Shown here one piece after another: positions 7,465 through 14,961 of a stretch of 20,288 nucleotides of DNA (the first letter of the stretch is position 1; every line of letters begins with the position of its first letter). The notes under the pieces are model-generated. The model saw only the letters and a list, made by a program, of their open reading frames with translations. It made no database searches and had not been told where the DNA came from. The DNA is from Saccharicrinis sp. UBA6048 (lineage in GTDB: Bacteria; Bacteroidota; Bacteroidia; Bacteroidales; Marinilabiliaceae): the NCBI GenBank assembly GCA_002429115.1, contig DIYS01000014.1, positions 1 to 20,288 on the forward strand. Reading direction: 5' to 3'. A program made the translations under genes and the position numbers.

Positions 7465-9942
7465 ATGAATTTAGCAGACTTACATAACGGCCAGGAAGGA
7501 ATCATTGTAAAAGTTAAAGGGCACGGTGCTTTTCGTAAGCGCATCACCGAAATGGGCTTTATTAAGGGTAAGAAAGTTACCGTTATTAAAAATGCTCCAT
7601 TAAAAGACCCTATTGAATACAAGATACTTGATTACAAGGTATCCTTGCGGCGGAGTGAGGCTCGACTCATTGAAGTTGCTACGGTTGACGAAGCTGAAGC
7701 TATTAATGAAATTACTTTTCAGGGGACGATTACGGATGACATTCTCAAACAATCAGCTAACAGAAAGCAAAAAGTAATTAATGTCGTTTTGGTGGGTAAC
7801 CCCAATTGTGGTAAAACAACCTTATTTAACTATGCCAGTGGGGCTAAAGAACATGTTGGTAACTATAGTGGCGTAACAGTTGATTCAAAAACAGCGACGT
7901 TCAACCACAATGGCTATCAGTTTAATATTATAGACCTTCCCGGCACTTACAGTATTTCGGCCTATTCGCCTGAAGAAACCTTTGTAAGGGAGCATATCAC
8001 CAACGAGAATCCGGATATTGTTGTTAATGTACTTGATAGTTCTAACTTGGAACGCAACATGTACCTGACCACGCAACTGATTGACCTGGATATTAAGGTG
8101 GTGATTTCGCTCAACATGTATGACGAGATGCAAAAGCGTGGCGATCGGTTGAATTACGAACAATTGGGCGGCATGTTAGGAATCCCGTTTGTGCCAACAG
8201 TAAGTTCTAAAGGAAAAGGCATTACTGAGCTTTTTGATAAATTGATTGATGTATACGAAGATCGTGATCCGATTGTACGTCACATTCATGTTAATTATGG
8301 CGACCTGCTTGAAAAAGCCATTGATCGATTGGATGCCATGTTTATTGAAGCCGGTGATATTGCGAACCGCATCTCTCCTCGTTACCTGGCCATTAAAGCG
8401 CTTGAGAAAGATCAGCAGTTGTTTGAATACATGCAGTCAAATAAACTGTATGAACCTATTTTAGAAGAAATTGAAAAGCAAACAGCTAAAATAGAAAAGC
8501 AATCGCAGGAAGATTCTGAATCAATGTTTACCGATGCGCGATATGGTTTTGTAGCGGGGGCTTTAAAAGAAACTTTTAAGGAAAATCCGCGCACAAGAAG
8601 GCGTCGCACAGATAGCATTGATGAGATAATAACACACCGCTTATTCGGATTCCCAATTTTCATCTTCTTTATGTGGCTCATGTTTCAGGCCACCTTTAGT
8701 CTGGGTGAATACCCAATGAACTGGATCGAAACCGGTGTTGGTCTTCTGTCTGACTTTGTAAGTAATGTCATGCCCGATGGCTCATTCAAGCACTTACTGG
8801 TCGATGGAATTATAGGCGGAGTTGGTGGCGTGATCGTATTCCTGCCTAACATCCTTATCCTCTTCTTCTTTATCTCATTTATGGAAGATACCGGATATAT
8901 GGCGCGTGCTGCCTTTATCATGGATAAGCTGATGCATAAAATGGGCTTACATGGTAAATCCTTTATTCCGCTGGTAATGGGATTTGGCTGCAACGTTCCT
9001 GCGGTAATGGCCACACGAACCATTGAAAACAGGAATAACCGATTGCTCACTATGCTGATTAATCCGTTTATGTCGTGCAGTGCCCGATTACCTGTTTACA
9101 TCCTTATTATTGGTGCAATATTCCCTGAAAGTGCGGGTACCATGCTGTTTATGATCTATGGCGTTGGTATTCTGATGGCAGTATTAATCGCCCGATTATT
9201 TAAGCGTTTTATTTTTAAGCACGACGAAGTTCCATTTGTAATGGAGCTGCCACCATATCGTATTCCGACCTTAAAAAATACCATACGCCACATGTGGCAT
9301 AAGGGTGCTGAATACCTGAAAAAGATGGGTGGTATCATCCTGGTAGCTTCTATCATAATCTGGTTCTTAAGCTACTTCCCACAAGAGGTTGAATATACTC
9401 AGGATTACGAAGCACAGATTGAACAAATCGATCAGCAATACACATCATTGACTGAAGGAGCTGACACATACAAGGAAGAATTGTTGTTTAAAAAGGATTC
9501 CATACAGCTAATCATGAATGGTGAACACCAAAGTAACACCTATATTGGCAGACTGGGTAAATCTATTGAGCCAGTGATCTCACCATTGGGCTTTGACTGG
9601 AAAATGGGTGTCAGTCTGATAACTGGTATTGCAGCTAAAGAAATTGTAATCAGCACAATGGCCGTAATCTATCATTCTGATGAAGATTCTGAAGATTCCA
9701 AAAAACTCATCTCAATGCTTCGCGAAGAGCGATCGCCTGATGGACAACTGGTATTCAACAAAGTGAATTCACTTGGGTTTATGATTTTTATACTGATCTA
9801 CTTCCCTTGTGTGGCAGTTATTGCAGCCATTAAAAAAGAATCGGGCTCATGGAAATGGGCTTTGTTTACCATCGGTTACACCACCGGTCTGGCATGGACT
9901 TTAGCCTATGCAGTGAACCAGATTGGCAGCTTGTTGTTTTAG
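7465..9942 (+). CDS. feoB: Ferrous iron transporter, FeoA-FeoB fusion
   Basis: The 825-residue inner-membrane protein imports Fe2+. Residues 1-72 are a complete FeoA (SH3-like) domain, with ITEMGFIKGKKV typical of it. A short linker leads to the cytoplasmic G domain: G1 GNPNCGKT (111-118), G2 with Thr in YSGVT, G3 DLPG (157-160), G4 NMYD (217-220) and G5 SSKG (247-250). The helical GDI region reaches to about 380. The membrane part has the two Gate regions with conserved Cys: MGFGCNVPAVMATRTIE, FMSCSARLP, and later GIAAKEIVIS. A soluble charged insert of about 60 residues lies between membrane segments (about 640-700), which is common in this phylum. Fusion of FeoA to FeoB is known in Bacteroidota, so no separate feoA is needed. 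A 62-residue Cys-rich partner gene follows at 4 bases. The start fits the length of the FeoA domain. Confidence 0.96.
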   Translation: MNLADLHNGQEGIIVKVKGHGAFRKRITEMGFIKGKKVTVIKNAPLKDPIEYKILDYKVSLRRSEARLIEVATVDEAEAINEITFQGTITDDILKQSANRKQKVINVVLVGNPNCGKTTLFNYASGAKEHVGNYSGVTVDSKTATFNHNGYQFNIIDLPGTYSISAYSPEETFVREHITNENPDIVVNVLDSSNLERNMYLTTQLIDLDIKVVISLNMYDEMQKRGDRLNYEQLGGMLGIPFVPTVSSKGKGITELFDKLIDVYEDRDPIVRHIHVNYGDLLEKAIDRLDAMFIEAGDIANRISPRYLAIKALEKDQQLFEYMQSNKLYEPILEEIEKQTAKIEKQSQEDSESMFTDARYGFVAGALKETFKENPRTRRRRTDSIDEIITHRLFGFPIFIFFMWLMFQATFSLGEYPMNWIETGVGLLSDFVSNVMPDGSFKHLLVDGIIGGVGGVIVFLPNILILFFFISFMEDTGYMARAAFIMDKLMHKMGLHGKSFIPLVMGFGCNVPAVMATRTIENRNNRLLTMLINPFMSCSARLPVYILIIGAIFPESAGTMLFMIYGVGILMAVLIARLFKRFIFKHDEVPFVMELPPYRIPTLKNTIRHMWHKGAEYLKKMGGIILVASIIIWFLSYFPQEVEYTQDYEAQIEQIDQQYTSLTEGADTYKEELLFKKDSIQLIMNGEHQSNTYIGRLGKSIEPVISPLGFDWKMGVSLITGIAAKEIVISTMAVIYHSDEDSEDSKKLISMLREERSPDGQLVFNKVNSLGFMIFILIYFPCVAVIAAIKKESGSWKWALFTIGYTTGLAWTLAYAVNQIGSLLF

Positions 9943-9946
9943 ATTT

Positions 9947-10135
9947 ATGATACAGGATATACTAACATATTTAGCGGTTTCATGGGCATTCTACCAGGTA
10001 TTTATGTTCTTTTTCAGGATTTTCAAACCTGCAAAAGGACAAACAGCCTGTAGCGCCGGCGCTTGTGCCTGTGAAGCTAAAGGGGATTTATTTAAAGCCA
10101 TCAAGAAAGGTAAATACCCGACTTTAGTTGAATAA
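9947..10135 (+). CDS. FeoB-associated Cys-rich membrane protein
   Basis: This 62-residue protein has one N-terminal membrane helix (about 4-26, ILTYLAVSWAFYQVFMFFF) followed by a Cys-rich segment CSAGACAC (about 38-45) and a basic tail. That is the form of the small Cys-rich proteins coded directly after feoB. They are thought to assist or regulate FeoB, in the place FeoC takes in enterobacteria, perhaps by binding metal or an Fe-S cluster. I chose the ATG at 9947, 4 bases after the feoB stop, over a TTG at 9923 that would overlap feoB and add eight residues. Co-transcription with feoB is very likely. The role is inferred from context. Confidence 0.85.
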   Translation: MIQDILTYLAVSWAFYQVFMFFFRIFKPAKGQTACSAGACACEAKGDLFKAIKKGKYPTLVE

Positions 10136-10345
10136 GTGAAAGATGAAAAGTGAAAAGCTAATAGTGAAGAGCTAAATGTGGATAGTGAAAAATGTAAACA
10201 CATAAACTTCTAAACATTTAAACTTCTCAACAATTAATCATTTCAACAGTTCAGCAATTTCCCAATTCGACAATTTTCCTGCTCATCAATTCACTCAATC
10301 ACTAATTACACAAGGCCTCAATACATCTATCCCACTCACATCCAC
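10136..10345. repeat. Degenerate AT-rich intergenic repeat, copy 2
   Basis: After the Feo partner gene comes a purine-rich tract of short units like AGTGAAAAGCTAAT (10136-10200). A pyrimidine/A-rich tract follows with TAAACTTCTCAAC (10219-10231) and CAATTCGACA (10263-10272). Both words are shared exactly with the spacer at 2547-2690. No open frame or hairpin terminator was seen here. The spacer continues to the pyrG promoter near 10404. Confidence 0.5.
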
Positions 10346-10403
10346 TACCTTGCAAAATCATCTTAATTTTAAAAAAGCGTAACAAAGTTTTGCGCTATTT
10401 TTC

Positions 10404-10411
10404 TACCTTTG
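10404..10411 (+). promoter_or_regulatory. -7 promoter element of pyrG
   Basis: TACCTTTG fits TAnnTTTG exactly. A good -33 TTTG at the usual spacing of about 19 bases is not seen. A TTTG at 10389-10392 is too close. Transcription would begin near 10418, which bears on the choice of pyrG start: the GTG at 10431 would have a leader of only about 13 bases, the GTG at 10467 about 49. Confidence 0.55.
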
Positions 10412-10466
10412 TAGCTTGTAATTTTCGCAAGTGCGAACTATTAAAAAATCTTATAAAAATTTAGTT

Positions 10467-12068
10467 GTGCCGGAAACGAGATATGTATTTGTAACCGGAG
10501 GTGTGGCCTCCTCGTTAGGAAAAGGAATTATTTCAGCTTCATTAGCCAAGTTATTGCAATCAAGAGGCTATAAAGTAACCATCCAAAAACTCGATCCTTA
10601 TTTGAATGTTGACCCCGGAACGCTTAATCCATACGAACATGGTGAGTGTTACGTGACAGAAGACGGTGCGGAAACAGACCTTGACCTTGGTCACTATGAG
10701 CGTTTCTTAAACGTACCTACTTCGCAGGCCAACAATGTAACAACCGGACGCATCTACCAAAATGTTATCAATAAAGAGCGTAAAGGTGATTACCTTGGTA
10801 AAACCGTTCAGATTATCCCTCATATTACCGACGAAATTAAGCGTAACATTAAGTTACTGGGCACCAAGCACAAGTATGACTTTGTGATTACAGAGATTGG
10901 TGGAACGGTTGGTGATATTGAATCATTACCATATGTGGAAGCCGTTCGTCAGTTGAAGTGGGAACTAGGCAACCATGCTGCAGTAGTACACCTGACATTG
11001 GTGCCTTACTTGAATGCTTCGGGTGAGTTAAAAACAAAGCCTACACAGCACTCTGTAAAGCAGTTGTTGGAAAATGGTATTCAGCCTGATGTGCTGGTAT
11101 TACGTACAGAGCATGAATTATCGCAGGACATCCGCCGCAAAGTAGCTCTTTTCTGTAATGTTGACAGCAAAGCGGTTATTCAGTCAATCGATGTAAAAAC
11201 CATTTACGAAGTACCTGTTAAGATGCAGGAAGAAGGACTGGATGAAATCGTACTTAAAAAACTGGATCTCCCTGTTGAGGCTAAGCCTGAACTAAAAGAA
11301 TGGAAAGGCTTCTTAAATAAACTGACCAATGCTAAAAAGACTGTTAAAATCGGATTAGTTGGTAAGTATGTTGAGTTGGCCGATGCTTATAAGTCAATTA
11401 TTGAAGCCTTAATACATGCTTCTACTTACAATGATCGTAAGGCAAAAATTGAACTTATCCATTCAGAAGATTTAACTAAAGATAATGTTGCTGATAAACT
11501 AAAAGACCTGAATGGTATTTTAGTTGCACCGGGATTTGGTCACCGTGGTATCGAAGGAAAGTTAAGCGCTGTCAAATATGCGCGTGAAAATAACATCCCG
11601 TTTTTAGGCATTTGCTTAGGTATGCAGTGTGCGGTTATTGAATACGCACGCAATGTATTGAACCTGAAAGAAGCCAACTCTCGTGAGATGAACAACCGTA
11701 CACCAGATGCAGTTATTGACCTGATGGAAGATCAGAAGAATGTGACCGATATGGGCGGAACCATGCGTTTGGGAGCTTATGAGTGTAACCTGAAAGAAGG
11801 TACCAATTCATTTACAGCTTACGGTCAGGCTAATGTACAGGAACGTCACCGTCACCGCTATGAATTTAATAACGAATACCTGGAAGCATACGAAAAGGCT
11901 GGTATGAAGGCGGCTGGTTGCAACCCGGATACAGGATTGGTTGAAATTATGGAGATACCAAAGCACAAATGGTTTGTTGGTGTTCAGTTTCACCCTGAAT
12001 ACAGCAGTACGGTGTTAAAGCCACACCCAATCTTTTTAGCCTTTATCAAAGCGGCAATTCAAGAATAA
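10467..12068 (+). CDS. pyrG: CTP synthase
   Basis: PyrG makes CTP from UTP, ATP and glutamine in the cytoplasm. The N-terminal synthetase domain begins with FVTGGVASSLGKG, a P-loop-like motif, followed by YLNVDPGTLNPYEHGE and GGTVGDIESLPYVEA. The class I glutamine amidotransferase domain fills the C-terminal half, with the nucleophile Cys in GICLGMQ (codon at 11613, residue 383 from this start) and His-Pro-Glu in VQFHPEYSS near the end. I start at the GTG at 10467, which gives 533 residues and MPETRYVFVTGG, the N-terminal length usual in the family. An in-frame GTG at 10431 gives 545 residues with 12 extra Lys-rich ones, but lies very close to the predicted transcription start. There is no ATG choice. 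yidC starts 21 bases after the stop and is probably co-transcribed. Confidence 0.96.
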   Translation: MPETRYVFVTGGVASSLGKGIISASLAKLLQSRGYKVTIQKLDPYLNVDPGTLNPYEHGECYVTEDGAETDLDLGHYERFLNVPTSQANNVTTGRIYQNVINKERKGDYLGKTVQIIPHITDEIKRNIKLLGTKHKYDFVITEIGGTVGDIESLPYVEAVRQLKWELGNHAAVVHLTLVPYLNASGELKTKPTQHSVKQLLENGIQPDVLVLRTEHELSQDIRRKVALFCNVDSKAVIQSIDVKTIYEVPVKMQEEGLDEIVLKKLDLPVEAKPELKEWKGFLNKLTNAKKTVKIGLVGKYVELADAYKSIIEALIHASTYNDRKAKIELIHSEDLTKDNVADKLKDLNGILVAPGFGHRGIEGKLSAVKYARENNIPFLGICLGMQCAVIEYARNVLNLKEANSREMNNRTPDAVIDLMEDQKNVTDMGGTMRLGAYECNLKEGTNSFTAYGQANVQERHRHRYEFNNEYLEAYEKAGMKAAGCNPDTGLVEIMEIPKHKWFVGVQFHPEYSSTVLKPHPIFLAFIKAAIQE

Positions 12069-12089
12069 ACAATAACACACTAATAAAAG

Positions 12090-13934
12090 ATGGATAGAAA
12101 TTCGATAACCGGAATGGTACTTATTGCTGTCATTCTGGGATTCTTTTACTGGTTTAACAAACCAACCGAAGAACAACTGGCAGAACAAAAACGCCTAAAA
12201 GACTCCATTGCACAAGTTGAGCAGCAGCGTGCTATTGCAGAAGCTCAGGCTGAACAGGCAAGAGCTATTCAAGTGACTGAAGAGGAAGCTCAAAAAGATT
12301 CAGCAACCATTGCACAGGAAAAATCAGACCGTTACGGTTATTTTGCGAGTGCAGCTGAAGGTGAGCAATCATTTATCACACTGGAGAATAACGTCATTAA
12401 AATAAAGCTATCAACCAAGGGTGCACGTATCTACTCGGTTGAGCTTAAAGATTATAAAACACACGATGGTCAACCGCTGATGTTACAAGATGGTGACCAG
12501 AATAAGTTTGGTTTTAACTTTGTTCACAGTAACCGTATTTTCCACACCAACGACTTATATTTTAATGTAGCTTCAGCTTCATCTAATAAAGCTGATTTTG
12601 TGGTGAACGCTGCTGATGGTCAAATGGTATTTACCTACTCTTTACCTGATGACAGCTACATGGCTGATTTCAATTTGACCATGCGCAATATGGGCAGCAT
12701 CATTTCTACCAATACCGGTTCGCTTGAAATGGAATGGAAGATGCTTGTTGATGCCCAGGAAAAAGCAGCCGATTTTGAGCGTCGCTATGCAGGTATCTAC
12801 TTTAAATATGATCAGGAAGATGTTGACCACATTAATGCCAATAGCACCGACTCTGAGAAGTTAAGTACGAAAGTTAAGTGGGTTGCTTTTAAAGATCAGT
12901 TTTTCTCATCTGTATTTATTGCCGAAGACAAGTTTATCAGCGGTGAAGTAACTGCAGAAGTACCGGAAGAGACAACGGAGCGCACCATTATGGATGCCAC
13001 CGCGCAGCTTAATGTACCATTTACCGGTAATGATAACCTGAACTTCAAGTTCTATTTTGGTCCAAACGACTTCAAAGCTCTTAAGCCTTACGACGAGGAA
13101 TATAAGCTGCGTGAGCTGGTTTACCTTGGATGGGGATTCCTTCGCTATATTAATCTAGGGGTTATTGAGGTATTCCATTTCTTCGAAGGCTACCTTAGCA
13201 ACTACGGTTTAATCATCTTGCTGTTAACGATCTTAATTAAGCTGATTTTATTCCCGCTTACATACAAGTCGTACATCTCTACGGCGAAAATGAAAGTGTT
13301 AAAGCCTCAGATTGAAGAGATCAACAATAAGATACCGAAAGATAAAGCTATGGAGCGTCAGCAGGCGACGATGGCTCTGTATCGTAAGGCAGGTGTCAAC
13401 CCAATGGGTGGATGTTTGCCAATGTTGTTGCAGATGCCAATTCTGTTTGCGATGTTCCAGTTCTTCCCTGCTTCTATTGAGTTACGTCAGGAAAGTTTCC
13501 TATGGGCGACTGATTTATCATCATACGATTCAATCTTTGACTTACCATTTACCATTCCATTCTATGGCGATCACGTAAGTTTATTCTGTTTATTAATGTC
13601 GATCACAAACATTGTGTATACACGCATTAACCAGGATATGCAAAGCGGCAGTCAGCAGATGCCGGGTATGAAAGGTATGATGTACATGATGCCGGTAATG
13701 TTCTTATTCTTCTTTAACAATTACGCATCTGGTTTGAGTTACTACTACTTTATCTCAACTTTGATCACGATTGGTCAAACTTTATTGATCAGACGTTTTG
13801 TTGATGAAAAAGCACTATTGGCAAAGCTAAAAGCTAACCAGAAAAAGCCGGTTAAGAAGTCGAAATTCCAGCAGCGCCTGGAAGACATGCAAAAGCAGCA
13901 GACACAAGCCGCTAAAAAAGGTAAAAGAAAGTAA
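12090..13934 (+). CDS. yidC: Membrane protein insertase YidC
   Basis: The 614-residue inner-membrane protein inserts and folds membrane proteins, alone or with SecYEG. It has an N-terminal membrane helix (about 6-22), an Ala/Gln/Glu-rich linker (27-80), a large periplasmic beta domain (about 90-340) and the conserved five-helix insertase core (about 350-575) with FPLTYKSYISTAKM, VNPMGGCLPMLLQMPILFAM and a final FISTLITIGQTLLI. The cytoplasmic groove residue that is Arg in E. coli (before MYPLT) is Lys384 here, which I recall as usual in Bacteroidota. The last 40 residues are strongly basic (KKPVKKSK and KKGKRK) and may contact ribosomes, as in other YidC proteins with basic tails. It follows pyrG closely and ends at an intrinsic terminator. 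Confidence 0.96.
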   Translation: MDRNSITGMVLIAVILGFFYWFNKPTEEQLAEQKRLKDSIAQVEQQRAIAEAQAEQARAIQVTEEEAQKDSATIAQEKSDRYGYFASAAEGEQSFITLENNVIKIKLSTKGARIYSVELKDYKTHDGQPLMLQDGDQNKFGFNFVHSNRIFHTNDLYFNVASASSNKADFVVNAADGQMVFTYSLPDDSYMADFNLTMRNMGSIISTNTGSLEMEWKMLVDAQEKAADFERRYAGIYFKYDQEDVDHINANSTDSEKLSTKVKWVAFKDQFFSSVFIAEDKFISGEVTAEVPEETTERTIMDATAQLNVPFTGNDNLNFKFYFGPNDFKALKPYDEEYKLRELVYLGWGFLRYINLGVIEVFHFFEGYLSNYGLIILLLTILIKLILFPLTYKSYISTAKMKVLKPQIEEINNKIPKDKAMERQQATMALYRKAGVNPMGGCLPMLLQMPILFAMFQFFPASIELRQESFLWATDLSSYDSIFDLPFTIPFYGDHVSLFCLLMSITNIVYTRINQDMQSGSQQMPGMKGMMYMMPVMFLFFFNNYASGLSYYYFISTLITIGQTLLIRRFVDEKALLAKLKANQKKPVKKSKFQQRLEDMQKQQTQAAKKGKRK

Positions 13935-13951
13935 TTTCTAAGAAAGATATT

Positions 13952-13984
13952 AAGAGGTTGTCAATCAGGCAACCTCTTTTTTTT
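13952..13984 (+). terminator. Intrinsic terminator after yidC
   Basis: A perfect 9-base stem, AAGAGGTTG (13952-13960) with CAACCTCTT (13970-13978), encloses a 9-base loop and is followed directly by six more T. It is 17 bases after the yidC stop and separates the pyrG-yidC unit from the acyltransferase locus. Confidence 0.9.
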
Positions 13985-14076
13985 GCCCTTAATTAATCTC
14001 GAAACGCCGGAAATAAACGTAACCTTTAAGCGTTTTATCAGTAGAGCTAACAGGTCTCCAATTAACAAGACAATAA

Positions 14077-14957
14077 ATGAATTTACTTACCACAGGTATT
14101 TTCCTGGCTTTTGTTGGGATGGTCAGTATTATGCCTTTTAGAGTACTATATTGGTTTTCGGACTTTGCCGCCCTTATAATGGACTAGGTGGTAAAATATC
14201 GTCGAACCGTTATTATCGATAACCTCAGGAAATCCTTCCCTGAGAAATCTGATCAGGAAATTATCTCTATCACCCGGTCGTTTTACCGAAACCTAACCGA
14301 CAACCTCCTGGAAAGCTTCAAGTCGTTCTCCATGAAACGATCATCCGTTATTAAACGCCACAAAATAATCAACCCTGAACTGTTAGACGAATTACTACAA
14401 AAACACAAAGGCATCATAGCGTAACAGCTCATTATGCAAATTGGGAATGGGGTAGCCTGTCCGGAAGCCTCCAATGTAATAACCAATTTGCCGCACTTTA
14501 CAAGCCACTTAATAACAAGTACATCAACTACATTTTACGCAGAAGGAGAATGAAGTGCGGTACTGAGTTGGTATCTATTTATGAAACATCAGCCATGTTT
14601 GATCGCTACAAAGACAAAGGTTATGTATTTCTTTTAGCCGCTGATCAAAGTCCATCAGGTGGCAAACAAATTGAGAATGCTTATTGGTTTGACTTTTTCA
14701 ATCGTAAAACAGCCTTTTTGAATGGTCCTGAAAAGCATGCCCGCAATAATGACTATCCGGTTGTTTACATCGATATACAACGTATAAAAAGAGGCTATTA
14801 TGAGGTAACCCTATCCCTCATGGTTGAGAAGCCAAATTCATTAGCCGATGGAAAAATAACCGAGCTATATAAAGACAAATTAATTGAGGTAATCAGTCAG
14901 AAACCCGAATGCTGGTTATGGTCACATAAACGCTGGAAACGATCACCAGCTTCTTAA
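14077..14957 (+). pseudogene. Lysophospholipid/lauroyl acyltransferase (LpxL/HtrB family), disrupted
   Basis: Joined over two lesions, the locus codes for one membrane-bound acyltransferase of the LpxL/HtrB type, which adds acyl chains to lipid A or a related glycerolipid. The first part (from the ATG at 14077) has a hydrophobic helix and PFRVLYWFSDFAAL. It ends at an in-frame TAG at 14185-14187. The same frame then continues with VVKYRRTVIIDNLRKSFPEK, a typical early segment, up to a stop at 14422-14424. The catalytic H-x4-E motif HYANWE is read only in another frame, starting near 14421 (His codon 14430-14432). That frame runs on through ADQSPS, a further family motif, to 14957. One base missing in the GCGTA at about 14419-14423 would restore the frame. 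With a nonsense codon and a frameshift the gene is most likely inactive. Sequencing error could explain one lesion but less easily both. The next gene starts 4 bases later. Confidence 0.85.
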
Positions 14958-14961
14958 TTTA

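Noticed and set aside
8685..9050. 121-residue open frame on the - strand inside feoB
   Set aside because: It is antisense to the conserved Gate region of FeoB. Its open length follows from the codon use of that membrane segment.
9923..9946. Earlier TTG start for the Feo Cys-rich protein
   Set aside because: It would overlap the end of feoB and add eight residues with no family support. The ATG at 9947 is 4 bases after the feoB stop and starts right before the membrane helix.
14188..14424. A separate small gene starting at GTG 14188
   Set aside because: The segment is the middle of an LpxL/HtrB acyltransferase in the same frame as the upstream ATG. It is a piece of the disrupted gene and lacks the catalytic motif.
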